Shown: in pieces, positions 17,453 to 29,524 of the stretch
Numbering within the stretch: position 1 is the first letter of the stretch
Layout of the letters: each line of letters begins with the position of its first letter
Origin: Sphingomonadales bacterium
Lineage (GTDB): Bacteria > Pseudomonadota > Alphaproteobacteria > Sphingomonadales > Sphingomonadaceae
Direction of reading: 5' to 3'
DNA: 64,000 bases
Assembly (NCBI GenBank): GCA_027486415.1
Contig: JAIXPC010000002.1
Coordinates: 62,001-126,000, forward strand
Notes under the pieces: generated by a model
What the model was told of the DNA's origin: nothing
Database searches by the model: none
The model's input: the letters and a program-made list of their open reading frames with translations, nothing else
Program-made: the position numbers and the translations under genes

Positions 17453-18540
17453 AGCTGTTCGGCGAGGAAGGCTTCGACCGCGGCCAGTTCAACGTCGCGG
17501 CTGACGAAGCTCTGCCCGATCCCGCGAGCCAGGATGAAGGCAAGGCGGCCGGCGCTCATCTTCTTGTCCTGCTTCATGTGTTCGATCAGCCGTGCTGCAT
17601 CGCCGGCAAGGCCCAGCGCCGCCGGTTCGATGGTGAAGCCCAGCCCGGCCAGATGCGCTGCCACCCGCGCCGCATCGGCCTCGGCACACAGGCCCAGCCG
17701 CGCCGACAGGCGGAAGGCCTGCACCATGCCCAATGCCACCGCCTCCCCGTGCAGCAGCCGGCTGGAAAAGCCGGTCTCGGCCTCAAAGGCATGGCCAAAG
17801 GTGTGGCCGAGGTTGAGGAGCGCGCGGATGTCGCCCGTCTCGCGCTCGTCCGCCGCCACGATTGCCGCCTTGGCCCGGCAGCTGTGGGCAATGGCGGTGA
17901 TCTGCGCCTGCCGATCGCCGGCCAGCACCGCTGCGCCATTGGCCTCACACCAGGCAAAGAAATCGGCGTCATTGATCAGGCCGTATTTCACCACCTCGGC
18001 ATAGCCTGCCATCAGCTCGCGGCGCGGCAAGGTCGCCAGCACATCGGGATCGATCAGCACCGCCACCGGCTGATGGAAGGCGCCGACCAGATTCTTGCCT
18101 GCCCTGGCATTGATCGCCGTCTTGCCGCCAACCGAGCTGTCGACCTGGCTCAGCAACGTCGTCGGCACCTGCACGAAACGGCAGCCCCGGCGCAGGATCG
18201 AACAGGCAAAGCCGACGAGATCGCCGATCACGCCGCCGCCCAGCGCCACGACGGCATCGCCGCGCTCCACGCCCCGTTCCAGCAGCCGTTCGACCACCAG
18301 TTCAAGATGCGCCCAGTCCTTGGTCGCCTCGCCCGGCGGCAGCACGATGGCTTCCAGCCGGATGCCGGGCAGGCCCGCCGCCAGCGTTTCCAGATGCAGC
18401 GCCGCCACGCTTTCGTCGGTCACCACCACCAACCGGCCGCCACGCGCAAACGGTGCCAGCACGGGCGCCGCTGCGCCCAGCAGGCCCGGCGCGATGTGGA
18501 TGGGATAGGAACGATCGCCCAGGGCAACATCGACGATCAT
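17449..18540 (-). CDS. aroB: 3-dehydroquinate synthase
   Basis: The 363-residue AroB converts DAHP to 3-dehydroquinate, the second step of the shikimate pathway. The NAD-binding segment GGGVIGDLVGFACSILRRG, the substrate loop VDSSVGGKTAIN and the zinc His in LNLGHTFGHAFE and LLHGEAVALGM are present. The start overlaps the shikimate kinase stop as ATGA, so aroK and aroB form a coupled two-gene unit. Confidence 0.97.
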   Translation of the reverse strand: MIVDVALGDRSYPIHIAPGLLGAAAPVLAPFARGGRLVVVTDESVAALHLETLAAGLPGIRLEAIVLPPGEATKDWAHLELVVERLLERGVERGDAVVALGGGVIGDLVGFACSILRRGCRFVQVPTTLLSQVDSSVGGKTAINARAGKNLVGAFHQPVAVLIDPDVLATLPRRELMAGYAEVVKYGLINDADFFAWCEANGAAVLAGDRQAQITAIAHSCRAKAAIVAADERETGDIRALLNLGHTFGHAFEAETGFSSRLLHGEAVALGMVQAFRLSARLGLCAEADAARVAAHLAGLGFTIEPAALGLAGDAARLIEHMKQDKKMSAGRLAFILARGIGQSFVSRDVELAAVEAFLAEQL

Positions 18541-19103
18541 GCAGCGCTCCTGTTGGCGGCGGCGACGGCGGCGATGATCGCCTCCACCGTTTCGTGATGC
18601 GGCCCGGCCTTGCTGGCAACACGGATCGGCGCCAGCGCATAGACCGGGTTCCGCACCGCGGCCAGTTCGGCCAGCACCTGGCCCGGATCCTTGCCCTTCA
18701 GCAATGGCCGCGTGCCACGCCGGCGCACGCGCTCGACCAACGTGGGGATATCGGCGTCGAGCCAGACGGCGTGGGTGCGTGCAAGGATCAGTTCGCGGGT
18801 TTCAGCCGCCATGAACGCGCCGCCGCCCGTGGCGATCACCTTGGGCGTGCCGTCGATCAGCCGCGCGATCACCCGGCGTTCGCCATCACGGAAATGCGCT
18901 TCGCCAAAGCGTTCGAACATCTCCGAAATCGTCATGCCGGCAGCCGTCTCGATCTCGGTATCGGCGTCCACGAAGGGCAGGCCGATACGCGCCGCCAGCC
19001 GCTTGCCGATGCTCGATTTGCCGGCACCCATCAGGCCGACCAGCGTGATCGGCCGCAACGCGGCTGCCGCCAGATCAGGGGGGATTTTCGGGTCGCCGTC
19101 CAT
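18537..19103 (-). CDS. aroK: Shikimate kinase
   Basis: The 188-residue kinase phosphorylates shikimate. Walker A is GLMGAGKSSIGKRLA, the shikimate-binding FVDADTEIE follows, then FGEAHFRDGERR and the ATGGGAF loop, and a lid RGTRPLL. The ATG at 19103 is taken as start; an in-frame ATG at 19130 would add nine residues and run into the start of the divergent gene. It is the first gene of the aroK-aroB operon. Confidence 0.94.
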   Translation of the reverse strand: MDGDPKIPPDLAAAALRPITLVGLMGAGKSSIGKRLAARIGLPFVDADTEIETAAGMTISEMFERFGEAHFRDGERRVIARLIDGTPKVIATGGGAFMAAETRELILARTHAVWLDADIPTLVERVRRRGTRPLLKGKDPGQVLAELAAVRNPVYALAPIRVASKAGPHHETVEAIIAAVAAANRSAA

Positions 19104-19128
19104 CGCGCTCACCGCTATACACCGGCGC

Positions 19129-20919
19129 ATGGCTTGGGCAAGCAAACGCGCGGTTGGGGCGGCAGTGGCCGGGGTGGCATTGGCTGCCGGCCTGGTGCTG
19201 CCCGTGGCCGGGCAGGATCGCGACGCGCCCAAATCGCTGCTGCCGCCCGGTTTCGAAACGCCGCCGGCCCCCGCCGCCGCGCCGGCACCGCTGCTGCCGG
19301 GTGCGACCCCGCCCGCCGAAGCGCCCGCCGCCACCGAAGCCCCCCCCTTGCTGGCACCGGGGGCGGGTGAGCCGACCGCTGCGCCGCCGCCAGATCCGTT
19401 CGCGCAAAGGGCGACGCTGCCGCCCGGCGCGCCCATCGGCGTGCTGGATGCCGCCAGCGGCGCGGTGGGCGAGACCGCCTTTGCCGGCAGCAACGGCAGG
19501 TTCCTCGCCGGCCTTGCCAACCGCATTGCCGCGCCGGTCGCCTCGCGCTGGGTGGCGATCACGCTGGGCCGCGCGCTGCTGTCGAAGGTGCCGGGGCCAT
19601 CGGGCATCGGCGATGGCGACTGGGTGGCAGCGCGCGCCGGCCTGCTGTTGCGGCTGGGTGCGGTCAGCGCGGCGCGCCGGCTGGTCGATGCGCTGCCCAT
19701 CGAACGCTACACGCCCGCCACCTATCGCGCCGCCGGTGCCGTCAGCCTTGCTGCCGCCGATCTGGCCGGCCTGTGCCCGATTGCCGCCACTGGCCGCGCC
19801 CTGTCGGAAGATCCGATGTGGGATCTGGCCTGGGGCATGTGCGCCGCCATGGACGGCGATGACATCACCGCTGCCGGCGTCATCGATGCCCTGCGTGCCC
19901 GGCGCGGCGCGGTCGCGCCGTTCGATCTCAGGCTGGCGCAGCGCGTGGTCGTGCTGGCGGGCGGTGCCGGCCGCGCCGAGGGGCTGAACTGGGCCGAAGC
20001 CGAAGGCCTCACCCCCTATCAATATGGCGTCGCCAGCGCCGCCGGTGTCACCGTGCCGGCGGATCGGCTGGCCGCGCTCGGCCCGGCGCACGCGGGCTGG
20101 GTTGTCCGCAATGCCGGCATTGCCCCGGCGGCGCGGCTGGCGCTGCTGCGGCAGGCCGCGATTACCGGATCCCTCTCGGCAGAGGAACTGGCCAGCGCCG
20201 TTGCCGCGCTCGCCCCCGCCGATGCCAGCGGCGGTTTCCCGGCGGGCAGCCGCGCCGGCCGGTTGCGCGATGCCTTCACCGGCGCGGCCAGTGACCGCGC
20301 CGCCGCGATTGCCGCCATTGCCGCCGATGGCGATGGCGATCCCTATGGCGCGCTGCTGGAAGCCGCCACCGCCGCCGCCGCGCTCAAGCCATCGACTGCA
20401 TTGGCCGACCGGGCCGATGTGATCGTTGCCGCCCTGCTCGCCGCCGGGAACAGCGCGGCGGCGCGGCGCTGGGCACCCGTGCTGGCCGATGCCGGTGATG
20501 CGGTGCGGGCACGCGCGCAGGGTCTGCTCGCCATCGGCACCGGCACGGCAATGACTGCCAGCGATTTCCGTGACTGGCGCAGCGACAGCGATGCCGCGCC
20601 GCGCGCGCAGGCCATGATGCTGGCGGCGTTGTCTGGCCTGGGCCAGGCCCGCGGCGGCGATTGGGACGGTCTGAAGGCAGACGCCATCCGCCCCGTCGCC
20701 AATCGCTGGACCGCCGCCATCACCGCCGCCGGCCGCCGCCGTGCCGTGGGCGATGTGCTGATGCTGGCCGCCACCGGCCTGCAAGGCGGCTGGGCCGATG
20801 TGCCGCCAGCCCATGTGGAAGCCATCGTGGCCGCTCTGGTGGCGTGCGGCCGCAGCGGCGAAGCGCGCCTGATCGCCGCCGAAGCCGTCACCCGGGCCAG
20901 CCAGCCGCCGCGCGCATGA
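19129..20919 (+). CDS. Uncharacterised exported protein, Ala-rich, upstream of xerD
   Basis: The 596 residues begin with a signal peptide (cleavage near LPVAGQ, residues 26-31), then a Pro/Ala-rich low-complexity segment to about residue 95, then a long helical, Ala-rich body without obvious catalytic motifs. The repetitive helix-turn-helix texture could be a solenoid of TPR type but I see no clean consensus. Its stop overlaps the xerD ATG (ATGA) and it diverges from aroK. I do not recognise a named family. Confidence 0.8.
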   Translation: MAWASKRAVGAAVAGVALAAGLVLPVAGQDRDAPKSLLPPGFETPPAPAAAPAPLLPGATPPAEAPAATEAPPLLAPGAGEPTAAPPPDPFAQRATLPPGAPIGVLDAASGAVGETAFAGSNGRFLAGLANRIAAPVASRWVAITLGRALLSKVPGPSGIGDGDWVAARAGLLLRLGAVSAARRLVDALPIERYTPATYRAAGAVSLAAADLAGLCPIAATGRALSEDPMWDLAWGMCAAMDGDDITAAGVIDALRARRGAVAPFDLRLAQRVVVLAGGAGRAEGLNWAEAEGLTPYQYGVASAAGVTVPADRLAALGPAHAGWVVRNAGIAPAARLALLRQAAITGSLSAEELASAVAALAPADASGGFPAGSRAGRLRDAFTGAASDRAAAIAAIAADGDGDPYGALLEAATAAAALKPSTALADRADVIVAALLAAGNSAAARRWAPVLADAGDAVRARAQGLLAIGTGTAMTASDFRDWRSDSDAAPRAQAMMLAALSGLGQARGGDWDGLKADAIRPVANRWTAAITAAGRRRAVGDVLMLAATGLQGGWADVPPAHVEAIVAALVACGRSGEARLIAAEAVTRASQPPRA

Positions 20920-21836
20920 CCGGCATCACCGATCGCGCCGCCATCGCGCTGTTCCTCGACAGCCTGGCCAGCGAGCGCGGCGCGGCGAGGAACACCATCC
21001 TCGCCTATGGCCGCGACCTTGCCCAGGCCAGCGAATGGCTGGGTGGCCGGCTGGCGGCAGCCGATGCGGCGGCGCTGGCGACACTGGCGCGGCACTGGGC
21101 GCCGCTGGCCCGCGCCAGCGCGGCGCGCAAGGCCAGCGCCGTGCGCCAGTTCCTCGCCTTCCTGATGGCCGAACATATCCGCAGCGATGATCCGGGCCGC
21201 GATCTCGCCCTGCCGCAATCGGCGCGACCGCTGCCCAAGACGCTGGCCGCCGGCGACGTGGAACGGCTCTTCACCACGCTCGCTGACAAACTGGCGTCGC
21301 AGCCTGACGATCCGCTCACGCTCCGCACCGCCGCGCTGGTGGAACTGCTTTACGGCTCCGGCCTGCGCGCATCCGAACTGGTCGCCCTGCCGCGCAACGC
21401 CTGCCGGCCGGGGCGCGGGCACATGGTGGTGCTGGGAAAGGGCGCCAAGGAACGGCTGGTGCCGATCAGCCGCCGCGCCGAAGCCGCCGTGCTGGCGTGG
21501 GAAGCCCATGTGCCAAAGGACAGCCGCTACCTGTTCCCGGCGGGCCAGAATCGCCAGGATCAGGGCAAGCCCACCCATCTTTCGCGCCTGCGCCTGTGGC
21601 AATTGATCAAGGCGCTGGCCGCCGATGCCGGCATCCCCCCGGCGCGCATCTCGCCCCACGTGCTGCGCCACGCCTTTGCCACCCACCTGCTGGAAGGCGG
21701 CGCCGATCTTCGCATCGTCCAGACATTGTTGGGCCACGCCGATATCGCGACAACACAGATCTACACCCACGTCGCGTCCGCCGCGCTGGTGGAACTGGTC
21801 AATCGCACACACCCGCTGGCCGATGGGTCAGATTGA
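20916..21836 (+). CDS. xerD: Tyrosine recombinase XerD
   Basis: The 306-residue recombinase resolves chromosome dimers at dif together with XerC. The N-terminal SAM-like domain is followed by the catalytic core: Arg in GSGLRASELVAL, Lys in GKGAKERLVPI, HVLRHAFATHLL (His and Arg), the later His in LLGHADIATT, and the nucleophile Tyr in QIYTHV. Choice of XerD over XerC rests on the neighbourhood and is less certain. No dif-like site was recognised nearby. Confidence 0.9.
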   Translation: MTGITDRAAIALFLDSLASERGAARNTILAYGRDLAQASEWLGGRLAAADAAALATLARHWAPLARASAARKASAVRQFLAFLMAEHIRSDDPGRDLALPQSARPLPKTLAAGDVERLFTTLADKLASQPDDPLTLRTAALVELLYGSGLRASELVALPRNACRPGRGHMVVLGKGAKERLVPISRRAEAAVLAWEAHVPKDSRYLFPAGQNRQDQGKPTHLSRLRLWQLIKALAADAGIPPARISPHVLRHAFATHLLEGGADLRIVQTLLGHADIATTQIYTHVASAALVELVNRTHPLADGSD

Positions 21837-21875
21837 CAGGTGACATTGTTCCCACGCCCCGGCATCAGGGCGGCC

Positions 21876-22979
21876 ATGAGCGACAATCCCCTGTTCCGTC
21901 CCTTCTCCGTCAAGGGCCTCACCCTTCCCAATCGCATCGTGATGGCACCGATGACGCGCAGCTTCTCGCCCGGCGGCCAGCCCGGCGCGAATGTCGCGGA
22001 ATATTATCGCAAGCGTGCCGCCGGTGGGGTGGGCCTGATCATCACCGAAGGCACGGTCGTGGAACGCCAGGGCGCCGCCAACGATCCCAACGTGCCGCAT
22101 TTCTTTGGCACCGCGCTTGATGGCTGGAGCGAGGTGGTGACGTCCGTCCACGGCGAACGCGGGTTGATCGCGCCGCAATTGTGGCACGTCGGCGCGCTGC
22201 CCAACCGCCGCAACCCCAAGGACGAGACGGCCGAAAGCCCGTCGGGCCTCTACATGCCCGGCAAGTCCAACGGCAACGCCATGACCGATGAGGACGTGGC
22301 CGACGCCATCGCCGCCTTCGCCCGCGCCGCCGCCGATGCCCAGCGCCTGGGCTTTGACGCCATCGAACTGCACGGCGCGCATGGCTATCTGATCGATCAA
22401 TTCTTCTGGGACGGCACCAACCAGCGCAGCGATCGCTGGGGCGGCGACACGCTGCCGCTGCGCGCCCGCTTTGCGGTCGAGCTGCTGAAGGCGGTCCGCG
22501 CCGCGGTCGGCCCCGATTACCCGGTGATCATCCGCCTGTCGCAGTGGAAGCAGCAGGATTTTGCGTTCCGCCTTGCCCCGTCGCCAGACCAGCTCACCGC
22601 CTGGCTCGGCCCGCTCGCCGATGCCGGGGCCGATGTGTTCCACTGCTCGCAGCGCCGGTTCTGGGAACCGGAATTCCCCGAACTCGACGGGCCGGAAGGG
22701 CTGAACTTTGCCGGCTGGGCGAAGAAACTGACCGGCAAGCCCACCATCACCGTCGGCAGCGTCGGCCTCACCGGCGAATTCGTTGCCGGCATGGGCGGCG
22801 AATCGTCGAAGCCGGCCAGCCTCGATGGCCTGCTCGCCCGGCTGGCGCGGGATGAATTCGATCTCGTCGGCGTGGGCCGCGCGCTGATCGTCGATCCGGA
22901 CTGGGCGCTGAAGGTGCGTGATGGCCGCCACGACGAGCTGACCGATTACACCACGCAATCACTGATGACCTTGGTCTGA
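21876..22979 (+). CDS. Old Yellow Enzyme family NADH:flavin oxidoreductase
   Basis: A 367-residue FMN-dependent ene-reductase. The N-terminal strand NRIVMAPMTRSF, the FMN-proximal LWHVGAL, and the substrate and proton-relay motif IELHGAHGYLIDQFFWDGTNQRSDRWGG are characteristic. The C-terminal VGRALIVDPDWALKV binds FMN phosphate. The ATG at 21876 fits the family N-terminus better than the upstream start at 21840. The physiological substrate is unknown. Confidence 0.93.
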   Translation: MSDNPLFRPFSVKGLTLPNRIVMAPMTRSFSPGGQPGANVAEYYRKRAAGGVGLIITEGTVVERQGAANDPNVPHFFGTALDGWSEVVTSVHGERGLIAPQLWHVGALPNRRNPKDETAESPSGLYMPGKSNGNAMTDEDVADAIAAFARAAADAQRLGFDAIELHGAHGYLIDQFFWDGTNQRSDRWGGDTLPLRARFAVELLKAVRAAVGPDYPVIIRLSQWKQQDFAFRLAPSPDQLTAWLGPLADAGADVFHCSQRRFWEPEFPELDGPEGLNFAGWAKKLTGKPTITVGSVGLTGEFVAGMGGESSKPASLDGLLARLARDEFDLVGVGRALIVDPDWALKVRDGRHDELTDYTTQSLMTLV

Positions 22980-22995
22980 TCGGCCGGCTTGTGGC

Positions 22996-23697
22996 ATGAC
23001 GGGCCACATGCAGGTCGATGAAGACAATGTTCCCATCCTGAAGGGCCGTTCGCTGCGGCCCAAGGATGCGGCCACCGTGCTGGTGATCCGGCGCGATGGT
23101 CCTTCGCCGCGCGTGCTGATGGGCCGGCGCGCGAAGGGCCATGTCTTCATGGCCAGCAAGTGGGTGTTTCCGGGTGGCCGGCTGGCCCCGGCCGATTTCC
23201 GCATCGCCGCTGCCAGCGAACTGCACGACGACACCGCCAGCCGCCTGCACCTGACCGCGCTGCCCCCCCGCGCCCGGGCGCTCGCCGCCGCTGCCGTGCG
23301 CGAACTGTTCGAAGAAACCGGCCTGGTGCTCGGCGCGCCCGGCACGGCCCGCACCCGGTCGCCGGAATGGCGCGATTTCCTTGCCACCGGCCACCTGCCG
23401 CACCTCGAACCCCTGCGTTTCGTTGGCCGCGCCATCACCCCGCCGGTGCGCCCGCGCCGGTTCGATGCGCGCTTCTTCACCGTCGATGCCACCCACCTCG
23501 TCAGTCTCGATCCCGGCTGCGGCTGCGGCGAGCTGGACGAGATCGCCTGGTTTGACTGGGACGAGGCGGCAAGGCTCGACCTGCCCAGCATCACCCGCGC
23601 CATCCTCGCCGACGTGGCAGCCCGCCTCGATGATCCGGCGCGGCCCATTCCCTATCACCGTTTCGACAATGGCCGGCACCGGCTGCTGACCCTGTGA
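22996..23697 (+). CDS. NUDIX hydrolase, NUDT19-like with interrupted Nudix box
   Basis: The 233-residue protein has [14 protein letters not shown] followed, after an insert of roughly 40 residues, by [16 protein letters not shown]. The Nudix box is therefore split, as in NUDT19-type CoA or nucleotide hydrolases. [13 protein letters not shown] and [11 protein letters not shown] are the usual later blocks. An alternative start is the Met at residue 5. The stop overlaps the recF GTG start. Confidence 0.88.
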   Translation: MTGHMQVDEDNVPILKGRSLRPKDAATVLVIRRDGPSPRVLMGRRAKGHVFMASKWVFPGGRLAPADFRIAAASELHDDTASRLHLTALPPRARALAAAAVRELFEETGLVLGAPGTARTRSPEWRDFLATGHLPHLEPLRFVGRAITPPVRPRRFDARFFTVDATHLVSLDPGCGCGELDEIAWFDWDEAARLDLPSITRAILADVAARLDDPARPIPYHRFDNGRHRLLTL

Positions 23698-24782
23698 CGG
23701 CGCTCACCCGCCTCAGCCTCACCGATTATCGCAACCACGCCGCCGCCAGCATCACCGCTGAAGCGGGGCTGGTGGTGATCACCGGCGACAATGGTGCCGG
23801 CAAGACCAACATCCTGGAGGCGATCTCCCTGCTCGCGCCGGGGCGCGGCCTGCGCGGTGCGCCCCTGTCGGACGCGGCGCGACAAGGCGGCCCCGGCGGC
23901 TGGAGCGTTTCGGCCACCATCGCGTCTCCGGCGGGCGAGGTGCAGCTGGGCACCGGCACGCAAAGCGCCGCGCCCGAACGCCGGCTGGTGCGGATCAACG
24001 GCGCGTCTGCCAGTGCGGCGGCGCTGGCGGAATGGCTGGCGCTGGTGTGGCTGACCCCGGCAATGGACCGCCTGTTCAGCGAAAGCGCCGGTAGCCGGCG
24101 GCGCTTCCTCGATCGGCTGGTGCTGTCGCTGCACCCCGGCCATGCCCAGCGGGTTGCGCGTTACGAAGCCGCGATGCGCGAGCGCACCCGCCTGCTCACC
24201 GCCGATACGCCCGCCGATCCGGTGTGGTTGACGGGGCTGGAGGCAGACATGGCCGAGCATGGCGCAGCGCTGGCCGCGGCGCGCGCGGACGTGGTGGCCG
24301 CGCTGGGCGCTCTGCTCGCCGCCGCGCCCGATGGCCCGTTCGCGCGGCCCCTGATGCAGCTGGCCGGCAATGATGGTGATGATCTGGCCGGCCGGCTGGC
24401 CCGCGGCCGGATGCGCGATGCCGCAGCGGGCCGCGCCATCGAAGGGCCGCACCGCGCCGATCTGATCGTCACCCACGCTGCCAAGGCGATGCCGGCCGCC
24501 GCCTGCTCCACCGGCGAGCAGAAGGCGCTGCTGATCGCCATCGTGCTGGCCCATGCCGGGCTGGTCGCCGATCGCAGTGGCCGTCCGCCGATCCTGTTGC
24601 TCGATGAAATCGCCGCGCACCTGGATGCCAGCCGCCGTGCCGCCCTGTTCGAACAACTGGCGGCGATGGGCGTGCAGGCGTGGATGACCGGCACCGATGC
24701 CGCGCTGTTTGCCGATCTGGCCGGATCGCGGCTGCCTACATCGTGGCTGACCGTGGCGGCAGGCCGCATCACCCCTGCATAA
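23694..24782 (+). CDS. recF: DNA replication and repair protein RecF
   Basis: The 362-residue SMC-like ATPase loads RecA at single-strand gaps. It has Walker [15 protein letters not shown] near the N-terminus, a [13 protein letters not shown] signature, and Walker [13 protein letters not shown]. The GTG start at 23694 overlaps the NUDIX stop (GTGA). gyrB lies 2.3 kb downstream with one signalling gene between, so the classical recF-gyrB pairing is nearly kept. Confidence 0.95.
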   Translation: MTALTRLSLTDYRNHAAASITAEAGLVVITGDNGAGKTNILEAISLLAPGRGLRGAPLSDAARQGGPGGWSVSATIASPAGEVQLGTGTQSAAPERRLVRINGASASAAALAEWLALVWLTPAMDRLFSESAGSRRRFLDRLVLSLHPGHAQRVARYEAAMRERTRLLTADTPADPVWLTGLEADMAEHGAALAAARADVVAALGALLAAAPDGPFARPLMQLAGNDGDDLAGRLARGRMRDAAAGRAIEGPHRADLIVTHAAKAMPAAACSTGEQKALLIAIVLAHAGLVADRSGRPPILLLDEIAAHLDASRRAALFEQLAAMGVQAWMTGTDAALFADLAGSRLPTSWLTVAAGRITPA

Positions 24783-24838
24783 AGCCCCGCGCGCGTCCGC
24801 CGTTTCCCCCAGACGGTGCGGCTTGGGAGTGTGCGGGA

Positions 24839-27040
24839 ATGTCGGAAAGCAGCTGGCCAAAGGCCGCGACTCTGCCGTTTGCGTCGCCGCTCGCCGCCGC
24901 CACGCGCCGCCCCCTCGGTCCGCGTCTGCTGGCGGCAGCCGAACCCCTGTTGCAGGTGGCCGGCATCGGGGCCTGGTTGTATCGCGCCGGTGGCGACCTG
25001 TGGTGGAGCGCCGAAACGCGCCGCATCCACGGTGTCCCCGACGATTTCAGGCCCGACCGCGATGCGGCGCTGGATTTCTATCTGCCCGAACATCGCGCCA
25101 TCATTGCCGATGCCGTGGAACGGGCTTTGCGCGACAGGTCATCCTGGGATGTCGAACTGTGCATCCGCCGCCCCGATGGCCAGCGCCGCCATGTCCGCGC
25201 GCGCGGGCGGCCCGCTGATGGCGCAGACAGCGCGGCGCTGGTCGGCACCTTTGAAGACATCACCGCCCGCCACGAGGCCGCCACCCGCGCCGCGCGCGAG
25301 CTGGCACTTCGCACCCGCACCGAAACCCTGCTGCGCGACGTGATCACCGGCATCCCGGCCGCGCTGTCGGTCTATGACAGTGAAGAGCGGCTGATCCTCG
25401 TGAACGAGGTCTATCGCGATATCCTGCCGGGCAACCGGCAATATATGGTGAAGGGCGAGCGGCTGGCCGACATCATCACGAGGAAGGTTCTGGCCAATCA
25501 TTATGTGCCGGAAGTGAGCGCCGATGATCCGCCGCAGGTGCGCGCGGCCTGGGTCGCGGATTATCTGCGCCGCCACCGCGCCCCCGGATACAACCGCGTG
25601 TTCCACCTGCGCGACGACAAGTACATGCAGGCATCGACGGCGATTTCGGAAAGCGGCAACATCGTTTCCATCCGGACGGACGTCACCCCGTTGATGCGCG
25701 CCGAACGCGAATTGCGCCGCCGCGCCGAGGAAGACGCGCTGACCGGGCTGGCCAACCGCGACGTGCTGATGCAGCGGCTGGCATGCCTGCGCGGCGGCGA
25801 TTCGGCGGGCGTGCTGATCCTGCTCGACGTTGATTTCTTCAAGGCGGTGAACGACAGCCTGGGCCACGGCGCCGGCGACATGCTGCTGCGCCTGATCGGC
25901 CGCCGCCTGAAACGCGCCATCCGCCCCGGGGATACCGCCGCGCGCCTGTCTGGCGATGAATTTGCCGTCATCGTCCACGGCCCCGCCAGCCGCCGCCAGA
26001 TCGATGCGCTGGCAACGCGCCTGCTCGCCAGCCTGCGCCGGCCGATGCGGCTGGGCGCCAGCCGCTATGCCCCGTCGGTATCGGTGGGGATCGCGCCCTT
26101 TCCCTGTGCATCCTGCGGCCCGCGCGAACTGCTGGCCAACGCCGATGCGGCCCTGCTGGATGCCAAGCGCCAGGGCCGGGGCCGGCACATCCTGTTCGGG
26201 GCCGAACTCGCCAATCGCGTCAGCCGGCGCACCCGCCTCGCCGATGCGCTGCGCCATGCCATCGCCGGCCGGCAGCTGGTGGCGGCGCTGCAGCCGCAGC
26301 AGCGCCTCAGCGATGGCGGGGTGATGGGCTTCGAGGCGCTGGCGCGCTGGCATCACGATGGCGAATGGGTGCCGCCGGCCGAATTCATCGCGCTGGCCGA
26401 AGATGTTGGCCTGGCCCAGTCGCTGGGCGGGCAGGTGATGGAATCGGCGCTGGCCGGCTTTGCCGCCATGCTGTCGGCCGGGCTGGATGCCGGGCACCTC
26501 GCCATCAATGTCACCACGGCGCAGTTGCTGGCCGATGATTTCGTTGAAAACGTGCGCCGCAGCCTGGCCCGCCACGCCATCCCGCCCGGCCGGCTGGAGA
26601 TCGAGGTGACGGAAACCGTGCTGCTGGATCGTTCCATCGCCCGCATCGGCCACACGCTGGAGGCATTGCGGGCGATGGGCTGCACGCTGGCCATGGATGA
26701 TTTCGGCACCGGCTATGCCTCGCTGTCCCACCTCACTGCCTTTCCGGTGGATCGCATCAAGATCGATCGCAGCTTCACCCGCGCCATCGACAGTGACGGG
26801 GATCGCGGCCTGATCGCGCGCACCCTGATCGGGCTGGGGCGCGGCCTGGGGCTGGAGGTGATCGCCGAAGGGGTTGAGACGGAAAGCCAGCGCAGCTTCC
26901 TTGTCGCCCATGGCTGCACCGCCATCCAGGGCTATCTGTTTGCCCGGCCGATGCTGGCCGCCGAAGCGCTGCCGTGGCTGGCCTCGGCGCAAGGCCGGCG
27001 GGGCCGGCCCCGGCTGGCCGGCATCCTGCGCGGTGCCTGA
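24839..27040 (+). CDS. PAS-PAS-GGDEF-EAL cyclic-di-GMP signalling protein
   Basis: This 733-residue cytoplasmic protein has an N-terminal PAS domain (about 40-140, with WWSAETRRIHGVPDDF), a second PAS (about 170-285, ending SIRTDVTPLMRAERELRRR), a GGDEF domain (about 290-460) with SGDEF at the active loop, and an EAL domain (about 480-725). The EAL site is GFEALARW and also has DDFGTGYASL, KIDRSF and EVIAEGVE, so phosphodiesterase activity is likely. SGDEF is a tolerated variant, so cyclase activity is uncertain. No transmembrane helix is evident. Confidence 0.93.
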   Translation: MSESSWPKAATLPFASPLAAATRRPLGPRLLAAAEPLLQVAGIGAWLYRAGGDLWWSAETRRIHGVPDDFRPDRDAALDFYLPEHRAIIADAVERALRDRSSWDVELCIRRPDGQRRHVRARGRPADGADSAALVGTFEDITARHEAATRAARELALRTRTETLLRDVITGIPAALSVYDSEERLILVNEVYRDILPGNRQYMVKGERLADIITRKVLANHYVPEVSADDPPQVRAAWVADYLRRHRAPGYNRVFHLRDDKYMQASTAISESGNIVSIRTDVTPLMRAERELRRRAEEDALTGLANRDVLMQRLACLRGGDSAGVLILLDVDFFKAVNDSLGHGAGDMLLRLIGRRLKRAIRPGDTAARLSGDEFAVIVHGPASRRQIDALATRLLASLRRPMRLGASRYAPSVSVGIAPFPCASCGPRELLANADAALLDAKRQGRGRHILFGAELANRVSRRTRLADALRHAIAGRQLVAALQPQQRLSDGGVMGFEALARWHHDGEWVPPAEFIALAEDVGLAQSLGGQVMESALAGFAAMLSAGLDAGHLAINVTTAQLLADDFVENVRRSLARHAIPPGRLEIEVTETVLLDRSIARIGHTLEALRAMGCTLAMDDFGTGYASLSHLTAFPVDRIKIDRSFTRAIDSDGDRGLIARTLIGLGRGLGLEVIAEGVETESQRSFLVAHGCTAIQGYLFARPMLAAEALPWLASAQGRRGRPRLAGILRGA

Positions 27041-27085
27041 ACCGCTTCGCTTTTCTCTCGCGCGTGCGCGCGGGTATCTCTATAG

Positions 27086-29521
<2,436 letters not shown>

Positions 29522-29524
29522 GGC

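Noticed and set aside
19075-20814. 579-residue minus-strand frame over the exported protein gene
   Set aside because: Composition is Gln, Gly and Arg rich as expected of an antisense frame, while the plus strand has a signal peptide and coupled start.
25139-26992. 617-residue open frame opposite the GGDEF-EAL gene
   Set aside because: It lacks domains or a ribosome site and mirrors the codon structure of the real gene on the other strand.
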